The notes below the pieces were generated by a model. That model was not told the origin of the DNA and did no database searches. It saw only the letters and a program-made list of their open reading frames with translations. A stretch of 64,000 nucleotides of DNA from Roseomonas nitratireducens. Its GTDB lineage: Bacteria; Pseudomonadota; Alphaproteobacteria; Acetobacterales; Acetobacteraceae. Position numbers and translations under genes: made by a program. Each line of letters starts with the position of its first letter. Position 1 is the stretch's first letter. Below, in pieces: positions 34,014 to 41,947 of the stretch. The stretch is from the NCBI RefSeq assembly GCF_017813355.1, contig NZ_JAGIYZ010000010.1, positions 108,465-172,464 on the forward strand, given 5' to 3'.

Positions 34014-35488
34014 CAGCCTGCCTCCGCCGGCTTCGGGATGTCGGCGGGATCGTCCTCCAGCACCCAGGTGTCCTTGGTGCCGCCGCCCTGGGAGGAATTG
34101 ACCACCAGCGAGCCTTCCCGCAGCGCGACGCGCGTCAGCCCGCCGGGGACGATCCGCACCTCCTTCCCGCACAGCACGAAGGGGCGGAGGTCGACATGCC
34201 GCGGCGCGATGCCGTTCTCCACCAGCGTCGGCACGGTGGACAGCGAGAGCGTCGGCTGCGCGATGTAGTCGGCGGGCCTGGCACGGATGCGCGCGGCGAA
34301 TTCGGCGCGCTGTTCGGCCGTGCTGTGCGGGCCGATCAGCATCCCGTAGCCGCCCGAGCCATGCGTCAGCTTCACCACGAGTTCGTCCAGGTGGTCGAGG
34401 ACATAGGCGCGGTCCTCCTCCCGCTCGCACAGATAGGTGGGGACATTGGCGAGCAGCGGTTCCTCGCCCAGGTAGAAGCGCACCATCTCCGGCACATAGG
34501 GGTAGATCGCCTTGTCGTCGGCGATGCCCGCCCCCGGCGCGTTGGCGAGCGCCACGTTGCCCGCCTTGTAGGCCGCCATCAGCCCCGGCACGCCGAGCAC
34601 GCTTTCCGGGCGGAACACGCGCGGGTCGAGGTAGTCGTCGTCGATGCGCCGGTAGATCACGTCCACGCGCTGCGGGCCCGTGGTGGTGCGCATGAAGACG
34701 ACGTCGTCCTCGACGAACAGGTCCGGCCCCTCCACCACCTCGACGCCCATCTCGTCGGCCAGGAAGCAGTGTTCGTAATAGGCGCTGTTGTAGGACCCGG
34801 GCGTCAGGATCGCGACGCGCGGCAGGCCGCGGCAATTGGGCGGGGCCACGGATTTCAGCGTCTCGAGCAGTTCCTCGGGGTAGTGCCCGACGGGCGCGAT
34901 CCGGTGGCGCGCGAACAGGTCGGGAAACAGCCGCAGCATCGCCTCCCGCCCCTCCAGCATGTAGGAGACGCCGGACGGCGTGCGGCAATTGTCCTCGAGC
35001 ACCCAGAATTCGTTCGGCGAAGTGCGCACCACGTCGATGCCGGCGATATGCGTATAGACGCCGCCGGGCGGCACGAAGCCCTTCATCTCCGGGCGGAAGG
35101 CCGCGTTGTCGCGCACCAGCCCCGCCGGGATGCGGCCCGCGCGCAGGATCTCCTGCGCGCCATAGACGTCGAGCAGGAACAGGTTCAGCGCCTTGACCCG
35201 CTGCACCAGGCCGCGGGACAGCGCCTCCCATTCCGCGCGCGCGAGGATGCGCGGGATGATGTCGAAGGGGATCAGCCGTTCCGGATCGCCGCCTTCGCCA
35301 TAGACGGCGAAGGTGATGCCGATGCGCTTGAACAGCAGCTCCGCCTCGTGGCGCCGTCGCTCCAGCGCCTCCTGCGGGGCGGAGGCGAGCCAGCGCGCGA
35401 TCTCGGCATAGGGGCCGCGGACCAGGCCGTCGGTCGTCATCTCGTTGAAGGCTGGGCTGGGCATGGTCACCGGCGAAATATCCTCCAA
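34013..35488 (-). CDS. Circularly permuted type 2 ATP-grasp protein
   Basis: 491 residues (an alternative ATG at 35464 gives MPSPAFNEM, closer to family norm). Conserved stretches include IAGIDVVRTSPNEFWVLEDN, TPSGVSYMLE, LANAPGAGIADDKAIYPYVP and VVKLTHGSGGYGMLIGP. This last is the ATP-binding Gly-rich loop displaced by circular permutation. Members are predicted amide-bond-forming ligases acting on peptides or amino acids. It is first gene of the Anbu operon and divergent from the TPP enzyme. Confidence 0.9.
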   Translation of the reverse strand: MEDISPVTMPSPAFNEMTTDGLVRGPYAEIARWLASAPQEALERRRHEAELLFKRIGITFAVYGEGGDPERLIPFDIIPRILARAEWEALSRGLVQRVKALNLFLLDVYGAQEILRAGRIPAGLVRDNAAFRPEMKGFVPPGGVYTHIAGIDVVRTSPNEFWVLEDNCRTPSGVSYMLEGREAMLRLFPDLFARHRIAPVGHYPEELLETLKSVAPPNCRGLPRVAILTPGSYNSAYYEHCFLADEMGVEVVEGPDLFVEDDVVFMRTTTGPQRVDVIYRRIDDDYLDPRVFRPESVLGVPGLMAAYKAGNVALANAPGAGIADDKAIYPYVPEMVRFYLGEEPLLANVPTYLCEREEDRAYVLDHLDELVVKLTHGSGGYGMLIGPHSTAEQRAEFAARIRARPADYIAQPTLSLSTVPTLVENGIAPRHVDLRPFVLCGKEVRIVPGGLTRVALREGSLVVNSSQGGGTKDTWVLEDDPADIPKPAEAG

Positions 35489-35649
35489 TGGCGAGCCTTG
35501 CCGGGGCGGCGCGCCGGACGCAAGGGCGACGGCGGCCCATCCCGCGCCCCGGCCGCGCTTTCTGCCCAGGAAACGGGCGGCGCCTGCCCCCTTATGGGCA
35601 GCGGCGGGGGGCGCGCCTATCCTCCGCCCCCCGCTGCCGGAGAGCCCGC
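35489..35649. promoter_or_regulatory. 161-bp divergent promoter region
   Basis: It lies between the ATP-grasp/alpha-E/Anbu operon and the TPP-enzyme gene. The sequence is GC-rich with a small AT-rich spot (GAAATATCC at about 35475-35483, at the ATP-grasp start). No clear operator is seen. Confidence 0.3.
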
Positions 35650-37275
35650 ATGACCGATGCCGTCCCCACCACCACCGCCGCCGACGCGATCGCCGCCGCC
35701 TTCGCCGCGGCCGGCACGAAGCGCATCTATGGCGTGCCGGGGGGCGGTTCGAGCCTCGACCTGATCGCGGCGGCCAAGGCGCGGGGCCTCGCCTTCGTGC
35801 TGGCGCGGCACGAGACCTCGGCGGTGATCATGGCCGCGACCGAGGCGGAGCTGTCCGGCACGCCGGGTGCGGCGCTGTGCACGCGCGGCCCGGGCGTGGG
35901 CAATGCCGCGAACGGCATGGCGCATGCGGCGCTCGACCGCGCGCCGGTGGTGCTGCTGGCCGATGGCTTCGCGCCGGCGGAGCGCGCCTTCGCCACGCAT
36001 CAGTATTTCGACCATGCGGCCATGCTCGCCCCGGTCACCAAGGCGCAGCTCTCGGTCGGGCAGATGGCGGCGGCGGATGCGGCGACGCAGGCGATCGGCG
36101 CCGCCATGGCGGCACCGCGCGGCGCGGCGCTGATCGAGCTGTCCGGCGGCGCGGCGAAGCAGCCCGCGGCGCTGCCGGCGCGCGTGGCGCCGTCCGTCCC
36201 GCCGGTGCCGGAGGCGGCGGCGATCGCCGCCGCGCGCCGCGTGCTCGCCGCCGCGAGGAGGCCGGTGATGATCGTGGGGCTGGAGGCGGTCGACGCCGCC
36301 CCCCAGGCGCGCGCGCTGGCAGCGGCACTCGGCTGCCCGGTGCTCGTCACCTACAAGGGCAAGGGCGTGGTGGCGGATGCCGATCCGCTGTTCGCCGGCA
36401 TCTTCACCGGCGGCGCGGCCGAAGGGCCGGTGCTGGACGCGGCCGATGCGGTGGTGATGGTCGGCGCCGACCCGGTCGAGTTCATCCCCAAGCCCTGGCG
36501 CTGGGAGGTGCCGGTGATCGAGGTCGCGACCGCGCCGCGCGCCCTGCCCTATCGCCAGCCCGCCGCGGCGGTGACGGGCCGGATCGCGCCGGCGCTGGCC
36601 GGGCTTGCGGAAGGTGCCGCGCGGTCGGCCTGGGACGTGGCGGAGATCGCCACGCTGCGCGAAGCCTGGCTGCGCGCGCTGGGCAACGACCCGCGGCGCG
36701 GCGCCGGGCTCGGCCCGCAGCGCGTGGTCGAGATAGCCCAGGCGGCCTGCCGCAAGGCGGGCTTCGACCCGCGCGTCGCGGTCGATGCCGGGGCGCACAT
36801 GTTCCCCGCCACCACCTATTGGCAATGCGCGCGGCCGGTGGACCTGCTGATCTCGAACGGGCTCGCCACCATGGGCTTCGCCGTGCCGGCGGGGATCGCG
36901 GCCGCGCTGCACGACCCGGCGCGCGGGGCGCTCGCCTTCACCGGCGATGGCGGGTTGCTGATGGGGCTGGGGGAATTGGCGACGGCCGCCGTGCTCGGCG
37001 CGCGGCTGGTGGTCGTGGCGTTCAACGACGCGACGCTCTCGCTGATCGACATCAAGAAGGATGCGCGGGACCTGCCCGAGGGTGCGCTCGGCTGGCCGCG
37101 CGCGGATCTCGCCGCGGCGATGCGGTCGATGGGCGGCCTCGGCCTCTCGGCCAGCACCGAGGAAGACTTCGCGCAGGCCATGGCGCAGGCTTGCGCGGCG
37201 AAGGGCCCCGTGCTGGTCGACGTGGCCGTGGACCCTTCGGGCTATCCCGCGCAGATCAAGGCGCTGCGCGGGTAG
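35650..37275 (+). CDS. Thiamine pyrophosphate-dependent enzyme (acetolactate synthase-like large subunit)
   Basis: 541 residues. GVPGGGSSLD and RHETSAV carry the TPP-activating glutamate (Glu55); the TPP/Mg site is FTGDGGLLMGLGELATA followed by VVVAFNDATLSL. The fold is that of acetolactate synthase, benzoylformate decarboxylase and sulfoacetaldehyde acetyltransferase relatives. No regulatory small subunit is adjacent, so a catabolic decarboxylase or lyase role is more likely than branched-chain synthesis. Three bases separate its stop from the convergent amidase stop. Confidence 0.85.
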   Translation: MTDAVPTTTAADAIAAAFAAAGTKRIYGVPGGGSSLDLIAAAKARGLAFVLARHETSAVIMAATEAELSGTPGAALCTRGPGVGNAANGMAHAALDRAPVVLLADGFAPAERAFATHQYFDHAAMLAPVTKAQLSVGQMAAADAATQAIGAAMAAPRGAALIELSGGAAKQPAALPARVAPSVPPVPEAAAIAAARRVLAAARRPVMIVGLEAVDAAPQARALAAALGCPVLVTYKGKGVVADADPLFAGIFTGGAAEGPVLDAADAVVMVGADPVEFIPKPWRWEVPVIEVATAPRALPYRQPAAAVTGRIAPALAGLAEGAARSAWDVAEIATLREAWLRALGNDPRRGAGLGPQRVVEIAQAACRKAGFDPRVAVDAGAHMFPATTYWQCARPVDLLISNGLATMGFAVPAGIAAALHDPARGALAFTGDGGLLMGLGELATAAVLGARLVVVAFNDATLSLIDIKKDARDLPEGALGWPRADLAAAMRSMGGLGLSASTEEDFAQAMAQACAAKGPVLVDVAVDPSGYPAQIKALRG

Positions 37276-37278
37276 CGT

Positions 37279-38691
37279 TCAGGCGAGCACCGGCGCGCGC
37301 GTGTGCCAGCCGGTGTCGCGCTGGTATGCGTCGGCGACCATCAGCGCGCGGCCTTCACCGAAGGGTCGCGCGCTGATCTGCAGCCCCATCGGCAGGCCGC
37401 GATCGTCGAAGCCGCAGGGCAGGCTGACCGTCGGCAGCCCCAGGTAGTTGAAGGGCCGCGTATTGGCCGAGATCGCCATGTGCCGCGCCCAGTTGGCCGG
37501 ATCGGCGTCGATGTCGGTCTCGGCCAGGGTGGGGACGCGCATGCGCAGGGATGGCGTCGCCACCACATGGTGGTCCGCAAGCGCTTCCCGGCAGAATTGC
37601 CGCAGCAGCGGGCCGCGGGCGGACAGCGCCTCGACATACCAGGTGCCGGGGATGGCGTAGCCGCCATAGAGCCGGCCCGACAGGTGCTTCGCGTAGTCCC
37701 CCGCCTTCTCCCGCATCCATTGCGCGTGGATCGTCGCCGCCTCGACCCGGCTGACGACCGCCACATAGGTGCCGATGGCGCGCAGCGAGGGGCAGGAGAC
37801 GCGCGCGACCTTGGCGCCGCGCGCCTTCAGCACCTCGAGCGACGCCTCGAAGCCCTTCACCACCACCTCGTCCGCGCCCTCGAAGAACCATTCCTGCGGC
37901 ACGGCGACCGACAGGCCGCGCAGGTCGCCGGTCAGCGCGGCCTCGTAGTCCGGCACCGGTTCCGGCGCGCTGGTCGCATCCGCCGGGTCGTGGCCGGAGA
38001 TCACGCGCATGATCCGCGCGCAGTCCCGCGCCGTGCGCGCCAGCGGCCCGACATTGTCCATCGAGAAGGACAGCGGCATGACCCCGGCGCGGGAAACGCG
38101 CGTCTGCGTCCCCTTGATGCCGGTGACGCCGCAGATCGAGGCCGGCAGGCGGATCGACCCGCCGGTATCCGACCCCAGCGCGGCGGCGAAGAAGCGCGCC
38201 GCGACCCCGGCGCCGGAGCCGGAGGAGGAACCGCCGGTGCAATAGGGCAGGTTCCATGGGTTGTGGCAGTCGCCGAAATGCCGGTTGTGGCCGGTCGGGT
38301 TCTGCGCGAACTCGGCCATGTTGAGCGTGCCCATGTCGATCGCGCCGGCGGCGTCCAGCCGCAGCAGCGGCGTCGCGGTGCGCGTTGGGCGGAAGTCGCC
38401 GCGGATGCTGGACCCGCAGGTCGAGACCTTGCCCGCGCGGTAGTACATGTCCTTGTGCATCATCGGCACGCCGGCGAGCGGGCCGGCGAGGATGCCGGCC
38501 GCGCGCGCCTTGTCCTGCGCGGCGGCGGCTTCCAGCGCCGCCTCGCGATCCAGGCGGATGACGCTGTTGACCTTGCCGTCATGCGCGTCGATGCGCGCGA
38601 GGCTCGCGCGGACCAGCGCCTCGGCGGTCGCTTCGCCCTTGCGGAAGGCGTCATGCGCCTCGGTCGTGGACAGGTCGGTGAGGTCGGTCAT
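37279..38691 (-). CDS. Amidase (amidase-signature family)
   Basis: 470 residues. The Ser-cisSer-Lys triad is visible: Lys80 in MMHKDMYY, the GGSSSGSG serines (155-159) and the nucleophile Ser179 in GSDTGGSIR. Amidase-signature enzymes hydrolyse carboxamides and include AtzE and GatA. Its start overlaps the preceding small gene (ATGA), which looks like an AtzG/GatC-type partner, so the active unit may be heteromeric. Confidence 0.92.
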   Translation of the reverse strand: MTDLTDLSTTEAHDAFRKGEATAEALVRASLARIDAHDGKVNSVIRLDREAALEAAAAQDKARAAGILAGPLAGVPMMHKDMYYRAGKVSTCGSSIRGDFRPTRTATPLLRLDAAGAIDMGTLNMAEFAQNPTGHNRHFGDCHNPWNLPYCTGGSSSGSGAGVAARFFAAALGSDTGGSIRLPASICGVTGIKGTQTRVSRAGVMPLSFSMDNVGPLARTARDCARIMRVISGHDPADATSAPEPVPDYEAALTGDLRGLSVAVPQEWFFEGADEVVVKGFEASLEVLKARGAKVARVSCPSLRAIGTYVAVVSRVEAATIHAQWMREKAGDYAKHLSGRLYGGYAIPGTWYVEALSARGPLLRQFCREALADHHVVATPSLRMRVPTLAETDIDADPANWARHMAISANTRPFNYLGLPTVSLPCGFDDRGLPMGLQISARPFGEGRALMVADAYQRDTGWHTRAPVLA

Positions 38692-38894
38692 GTCCCCGGC
38701 TCCTTCTCCGCCCGCAGCGCGGCTTCGAAGGTGGAGGGTTCGTCCTCGAAGACGATGGTGCCGCGCACGGCCTCGAACTCGCGGATCAGCGCGGGGAAAT
38801 CCTCCATCGCGCGCGCGGCTGCCGCGTTCGGGCAGGCGACGCCGGTCCAGAGGCGGATCGCCTCCTTCGCTGCGTCCATCGGGTCGGTGGCCAT
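38688..38894 (-). CDS. Small amidase-partner-like protein (AtzG/GatC-like, tentative)
   Basis: 68 residues. The segment FPALIREFEAVRGTIVFEDEPSTF lies where GatC/AtzG-like subunits contact their amidase, and the gene is translationally coupled to an amidase as those are. Sequence identity to a named family cannot be asserted by eye. The ATG at 38894 lies 58 bp from the divergent palindrome upstream. Confidence 0.6.
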   Translation of the reverse strand: MATDPMDAAKEAIRLWTGVACPNAAAARAMEDFPALIREFEAVRGTIVFEDEPSTFEAALRAEKEPGT

Positions 38895-38940
38895 GCGGCG
38901 TCTCCTCGGCTGGGGTGGGCGATCCTTGCCCGCGGGGCGT

Positions 38941-38952
38941 GGTTTGCAAACC
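38941..38952. promoter_or_regulatory. Perfect 12-bp palindrome in a divergent promoter
   Basis: GGTTTGCAAACC lies 46 bp upstream of the small-partner/amidase operon and 48 bp upstream of the enolase-superfamily gene, nearly midway. It is the only AT-containing perfect dyad in the interval and is a candidate operator for a shared regulator. Confidence 0.5.
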
Positions 38953-39000
38953 CCGTGCCCGGCTGGCAGCCTCCCGCGCAACGCAGGAGGAAAAGCCGCC

Positions 39001-40137
39001 ATGAAGATCGTCGATGTCCGCGCCTTCCCGACCTCCTTCCCGCTGCCCGCGGGCGGGCCGCGCCTGGGCATCGGCCAGGCGGTCAAGCGCGACGCGGTGA
39101 TGGTGAAGGTGACGACGGAGGACGGCATCGTCGGCTGGGGCGAAAGCCACCATGGCCGCGCGCACACCGCCGTCGCGAAGCTGATCGAGACGACGCTGCG
39201 CCAACTGATCCTCGGCATGGACGCCTTCGACACCACGGGGATCAACGCGCGCATCTACAAGTACCAGCTGGCCTCGCACGGCATGGGCGCGGGCTGCGCG
39301 ATGGCGATGTCGGGCATCGACATGGCGCTGTGGGACGCCAAGGGGAAGGCGCTGAACCTGCCGCTCTACAAGCTGCTCGGCGGCGCATCCCGCCCCGTCG
39401 CGGCCTATGCGGGCGGCGTGGCGCTCGGCTACCAGCCCCCGGCGCAGCTGATCGACGAGGCCGGGCCGCATATCGAGGCCGGCTACCGCGCGCTGAAGCT
39501 GCGCGTGGGCGACACGGTGAAGGACGACATCGCGCGCATGGAGGCGGTGCGCGACGCCTTCGGCAAGGACATGGCGATCCTGACCGACGCCAATATCGGC
39601 TATTCCATCGACCAGGTGCGCCAGGTGATGCCGGAGATGGACCGGCTCAACATCGGCTGGCTCGAGGAACCCTTCCCCGCCCACGACCACCACCTGTACG
39701 CCCAGGCGCGGGGCTATGGCGTGACGCCGCTCGCGGCGGGGGAGAACCACTTCACGCGCTACGAGTTCACCCGCGTGCTGGAAGACGGCGTCATCACCAT
39801 CTGGCAGCCGGACCTGTCCAAGTGCGGCGGCATCACGGAAGCGCTGCGCATCGCGGGGATGGCCTCCGCCTTCAAGATCCCGATCCACCCGCATTCGTCG
39901 ATGACGGGCGTGAACCAGGCGGCCTCGATCCATTTCCTCGCCGCGATCGAGAATGGCGGCTATTTCGAGGCCGACATCTCCAAGGCCAACCGCTTCCGCG
40001 ACGAGCTGGGCAGCACGCCCTGGACGATCGGCGCGGACGGCAATGTCCGCCCGAACGAGGCGCCGGGCATCGGCGTGGAGGTGGATGAGCGCTTCCTCGA
40101 AGCCTTCCCGGCGATCGAGGGGCCCGGCTACGTCTGA
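39001..40137 (+). CDS. Mandelate racemase/muconate lactonizing family enzyme (enolase superfamily)
   Basis: 378 residues after a strong AGGAGG site. The enolase-superfamily acid/base and metal residues appear as LKLR (Lys166), TDAN (Asp196, Asn198), EEPF (Glu222/223), GEN (Glu248) and PHSS (His298). It abstracts an alpha proton from a carboxylate, as in sugar-acid dehydratases or racemases; the exact reaction is not readable. Convergent 10-bp overlap with the next gene's stop. Confidence 0.9.
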   Translation: MKIVDVRAFPTSFPLPAGGPRLGIGQAVKRDAVMVKVTTEDGIVGWGESHHGRAHTAVAKLIETTLRQLILGMDAFDTTGINARIYKYQLASHGMGAGCAMAMSGIDMALWDAKGKALNLPLYKLLGGASRPVAAYAGGVALGYQPPAQLIDEAGPHIEAGYRALKLRVGDTVKDDIARMEAVRDAFGKDMAILTDANIGYSIDQVRQVMPEMDRLNIGWLEEPFPAHDHHLYAQARGYGVTPLAAGENHFTRYEFTRVLEDGVITIWQPDLSKCGGITEALRIAGMASAFKIPIHPHSSMTGVNQAASIHFLAAIENGGYFEADISKANRFRDELGSTPWTIGADGNVRPNEAPGIGVEVDERFLEAFPAIEGPGYV

Positions 40138-40535
40138 GCCGGCGGCCCGGCCAGCGCGGCGGCGTGTTCCAGCACCGCCCGCCCGCTGCGGTTCCAGGTG
40201 GTGATGCCGCCCACCAGGATGCAGAGGACGAGCCCCTCGGCCAGCTGCGGCAGCGTCAGCCCCTGCCGCAGCGCGTTCGCCGCATGGGCCTTCGCACCGT
40301 CCGTCGCGCCCGCCAGCACGTCGAGCAGGACGAGGCAAAGCTCCTTGGTGCGCAAATCGAGCGCGCCGCCGGCCTCGGGCGCGCGCATCGCCGCTTCCCG
40401 CAGCAGCCCGTAGCCGGCGAAGGCGCCGGGCGCGTGGGCCAGCAGCAGGCGGAAGCCGTCGGGCACCTGGCCGCTCGTCGCCTCGAAATTCACGATGCCG
40501 CGGGCGACCGCCGCGTCCAGAAGTTCATCCGCCAT
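40128..40535 (-). CDS. Carboxymuconolactone decarboxylase family protein
   Basis: 135 residues from the ATG preceded by GGAGG. The pattern LRTKELCLVLLDVLAG ... KAHAANALRQGLTLPQLAEG fits the CMD/AhpD fold with the conserved His, but the CXXC redox pair is missing. Its 3' end overlaps the convergent enolase-superfamily gene by 10 bp. Substrate unknown. Confidence 0.8.
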   Translation of the reverse strand: MADELLDAAVARGIVNFEATSGQVPDGFRLLLAHAPGAFAGYGLLREAAMRAPEAGGALDLRTKELCLVLLDVLAGATDGAKAHAANALRQGLTLPQLAEGLVLCILVGGITTWNRSGRAVLEHAAALAGPPAQT

Positions 40536-40582
40536 GCCGGGCCTCCGTGCCGCGGCAGCCTCGGCGCCGCGCCCGCGCCGGG

Positions 40583-41185
40583 TCAAGCGGCGGCGGCGAG
40601 GATCTCCTCCGGCCGCAGCACGCCGAGCACGGCGAAGCCCGGCGGGCGGGGTTCCACCATGGCGATCGCGCCTTCGGGGAATTCCTCCTGCCGCAGCATC
40701 CGGCCCATCGCGGCGGGGCCGAATTTGTGGATGTGGCCGACCAGCAGCGTGTTGCGCCCCGGCGCCGGCGGCGTGGCCAGCGCGCGGCGCAGCGATGCCA
40801 TCGCGGCGGGGATGTCCGCCGTATAGTCGTCCGCCACCAGGTCCATCGTCACGTCGACCGGCAGGCCGCGCGCCATGATCCCGGCGGTGTCCACGGCGCG
40901 GAAGACCGGGCTGCTGCGCACCGCGCCGAGCGGGATGCGCAGGCGCCCGAAGGCGGCCGAGATGTCCCGCGCCTGGGCGATCCCGGCGGCCGAGAGGTTG
41001 CGCTGCCCGGCACGGTCGCCGAGCCGCCCGGTATCGACCTGGCTGCGGTCGGTGATGGCGTGGCGCATGTAGAGCACATGCCCGCCGCCGCGCAGCAGCC
41101 CGACCCAGTCCGGTACCGCGCCCTGCGCCATGGCGGGCGACGCCACCAGCGACGCGAGCAGCGCGCGCCGTTCAACCGACGCCAT
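40583..41185 (-). CDS. Secreted histidine phosphatase family protein
   Basis: 200 residues with a signal peptide (MASVERRALLASLVASPAMAQG). The phosphohistidine motif is YMRHAIT (Arg41, His42), an RHA variant of the usual RHG, and the second catalytic His lies in LLVGHIHKFG. It is a likely periplasmic phosphomonoesterase. Its 5' end overlaps the DUF1194 gene by 14 bp. Confidence 0.85.
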   Translation of the reverse strand: MASVERRALLASLVASPAMAQGAVPDWVGLLRGGGHVLYMRHAITDRSQVDTGRLGDRAGQRNLSAAGIAQARDISAAFGRLRIPLGAVRSSPVFRAVDTAGIMARGLPVDVTMDLVADDYTADIPAAMASLRRALATPPAPGRNTLLVGHIHKFGPAAMGRMLRQEEFPEGAIAMVEPRPPGFAVLGVLRPEEILAAAA

Positions 41186-41894
41186 GCGGCACCCCGGCGA
41201 TCTCGCGGATCAGCTTCGCGCGCATGGCGCGGGCGAAATCCTGCCGCGTCTCGGCGGCGATGACGAAGGCGCCGGGGCCGCCGATCACCTCCCGCTCGTA
41301 ATGCACGCGCAGCGGCTCCCCGAAGCGGGTGACGGGGGAGACCTCGATGGCCAGCGCATTCACCGTGATGCCCTGCGCCACCGCCGCGTCGCGCGCCTCG
41401 GCCGCGGGCAGGTAGGACCGCATGTCGGGCCCGTCCCCCGCCACGTCGATGACGCGGTCCTCCGACCGGAAGGGCGCGGCGGCGATCAGCGCGGCGGAAT
41501 GGGCGATGGCGTCGCCGATCGCGTTGTAGGATTGGCGGGACCGGGGTGCCGCGCGGATCGCCCCGGCCAGCGCGGCGGCGGAGGCCGCGTCGCGCACCGC
41601 CATCCAGTCCACCACCGTCGCGGCGCCGCCCGGGCTGCCCCATTCCACCATGGCCACGGCGACCGCGCCGTTCGGCTTGGACGCGATGGCGGCGAGGATG
41701 GCGGGATGGGTCAGGCTCTCGGCGAGGCCTTCGCGCTGCAGGCGGAACTCGTCCGCGTCGATGGAGCCGGAAGCATCCATGGCGAGGACAAGAAGCAGGT
41801 CCACCGACGGCGCCGCCTGCGCGGCGACAAGGCCGGGCGCCAGCGCGCCCGGCAGGCCCAGCACGGCGCGGCGGCGCAGGCGGTTCCGTTGCAT
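41172..41894 (-). CDS. DUF1194 (von Willebrand factor A-like) exported protein
   Basis: 240 residues with a twin-arginine-like signal peptide (MQRNRLRRRAVLGLPGALAPG). The MIDAS-type metal site DASGS appears in LVLAMDASGSIDADEF, with VIDVAGDGPDM as the second loop. These domains bind a divalent metal and protein ligands. It is coupled to the phosphatase gene downstream. Function not known. Confidence 0.87.
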   Translation of the reverse strand: MQRNRLRRRAVLGLPGALAPGLVAAQAAPSVDLLLVLAMDASGSIDADEFRLQREGLAESLTHPAILAAIASKPNGAVAVAMVEWGSPGGAATVVDWMAVRDAASAAALAGAIRAAPRSRQSYNAIGDAIAHSAALIAAAPFRSEDRVIDVAGDGPDMRSYLPAAEARDAAVAQGITVNALAIEVSPVTRFGEPLRVHYEREVIGGPGAFVIAAETRQDFARAMRAKLIREIAGVPHGVG

Positions 41895-41947
41895 GATCGC
41901 AGAGATGGCGCGCGGCGCGGCGGCGGCAAGGCTCGCCCCCGCCGCGC

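Noticed and set aside
37279..40338. Apparent N-terminal extension of the amidase to about 1000 residues
   Set aside because: The extension is antisense to the enolase-superfamily gene and to the small partner's own frame. The ATG at 38691 gives a normal amidase.
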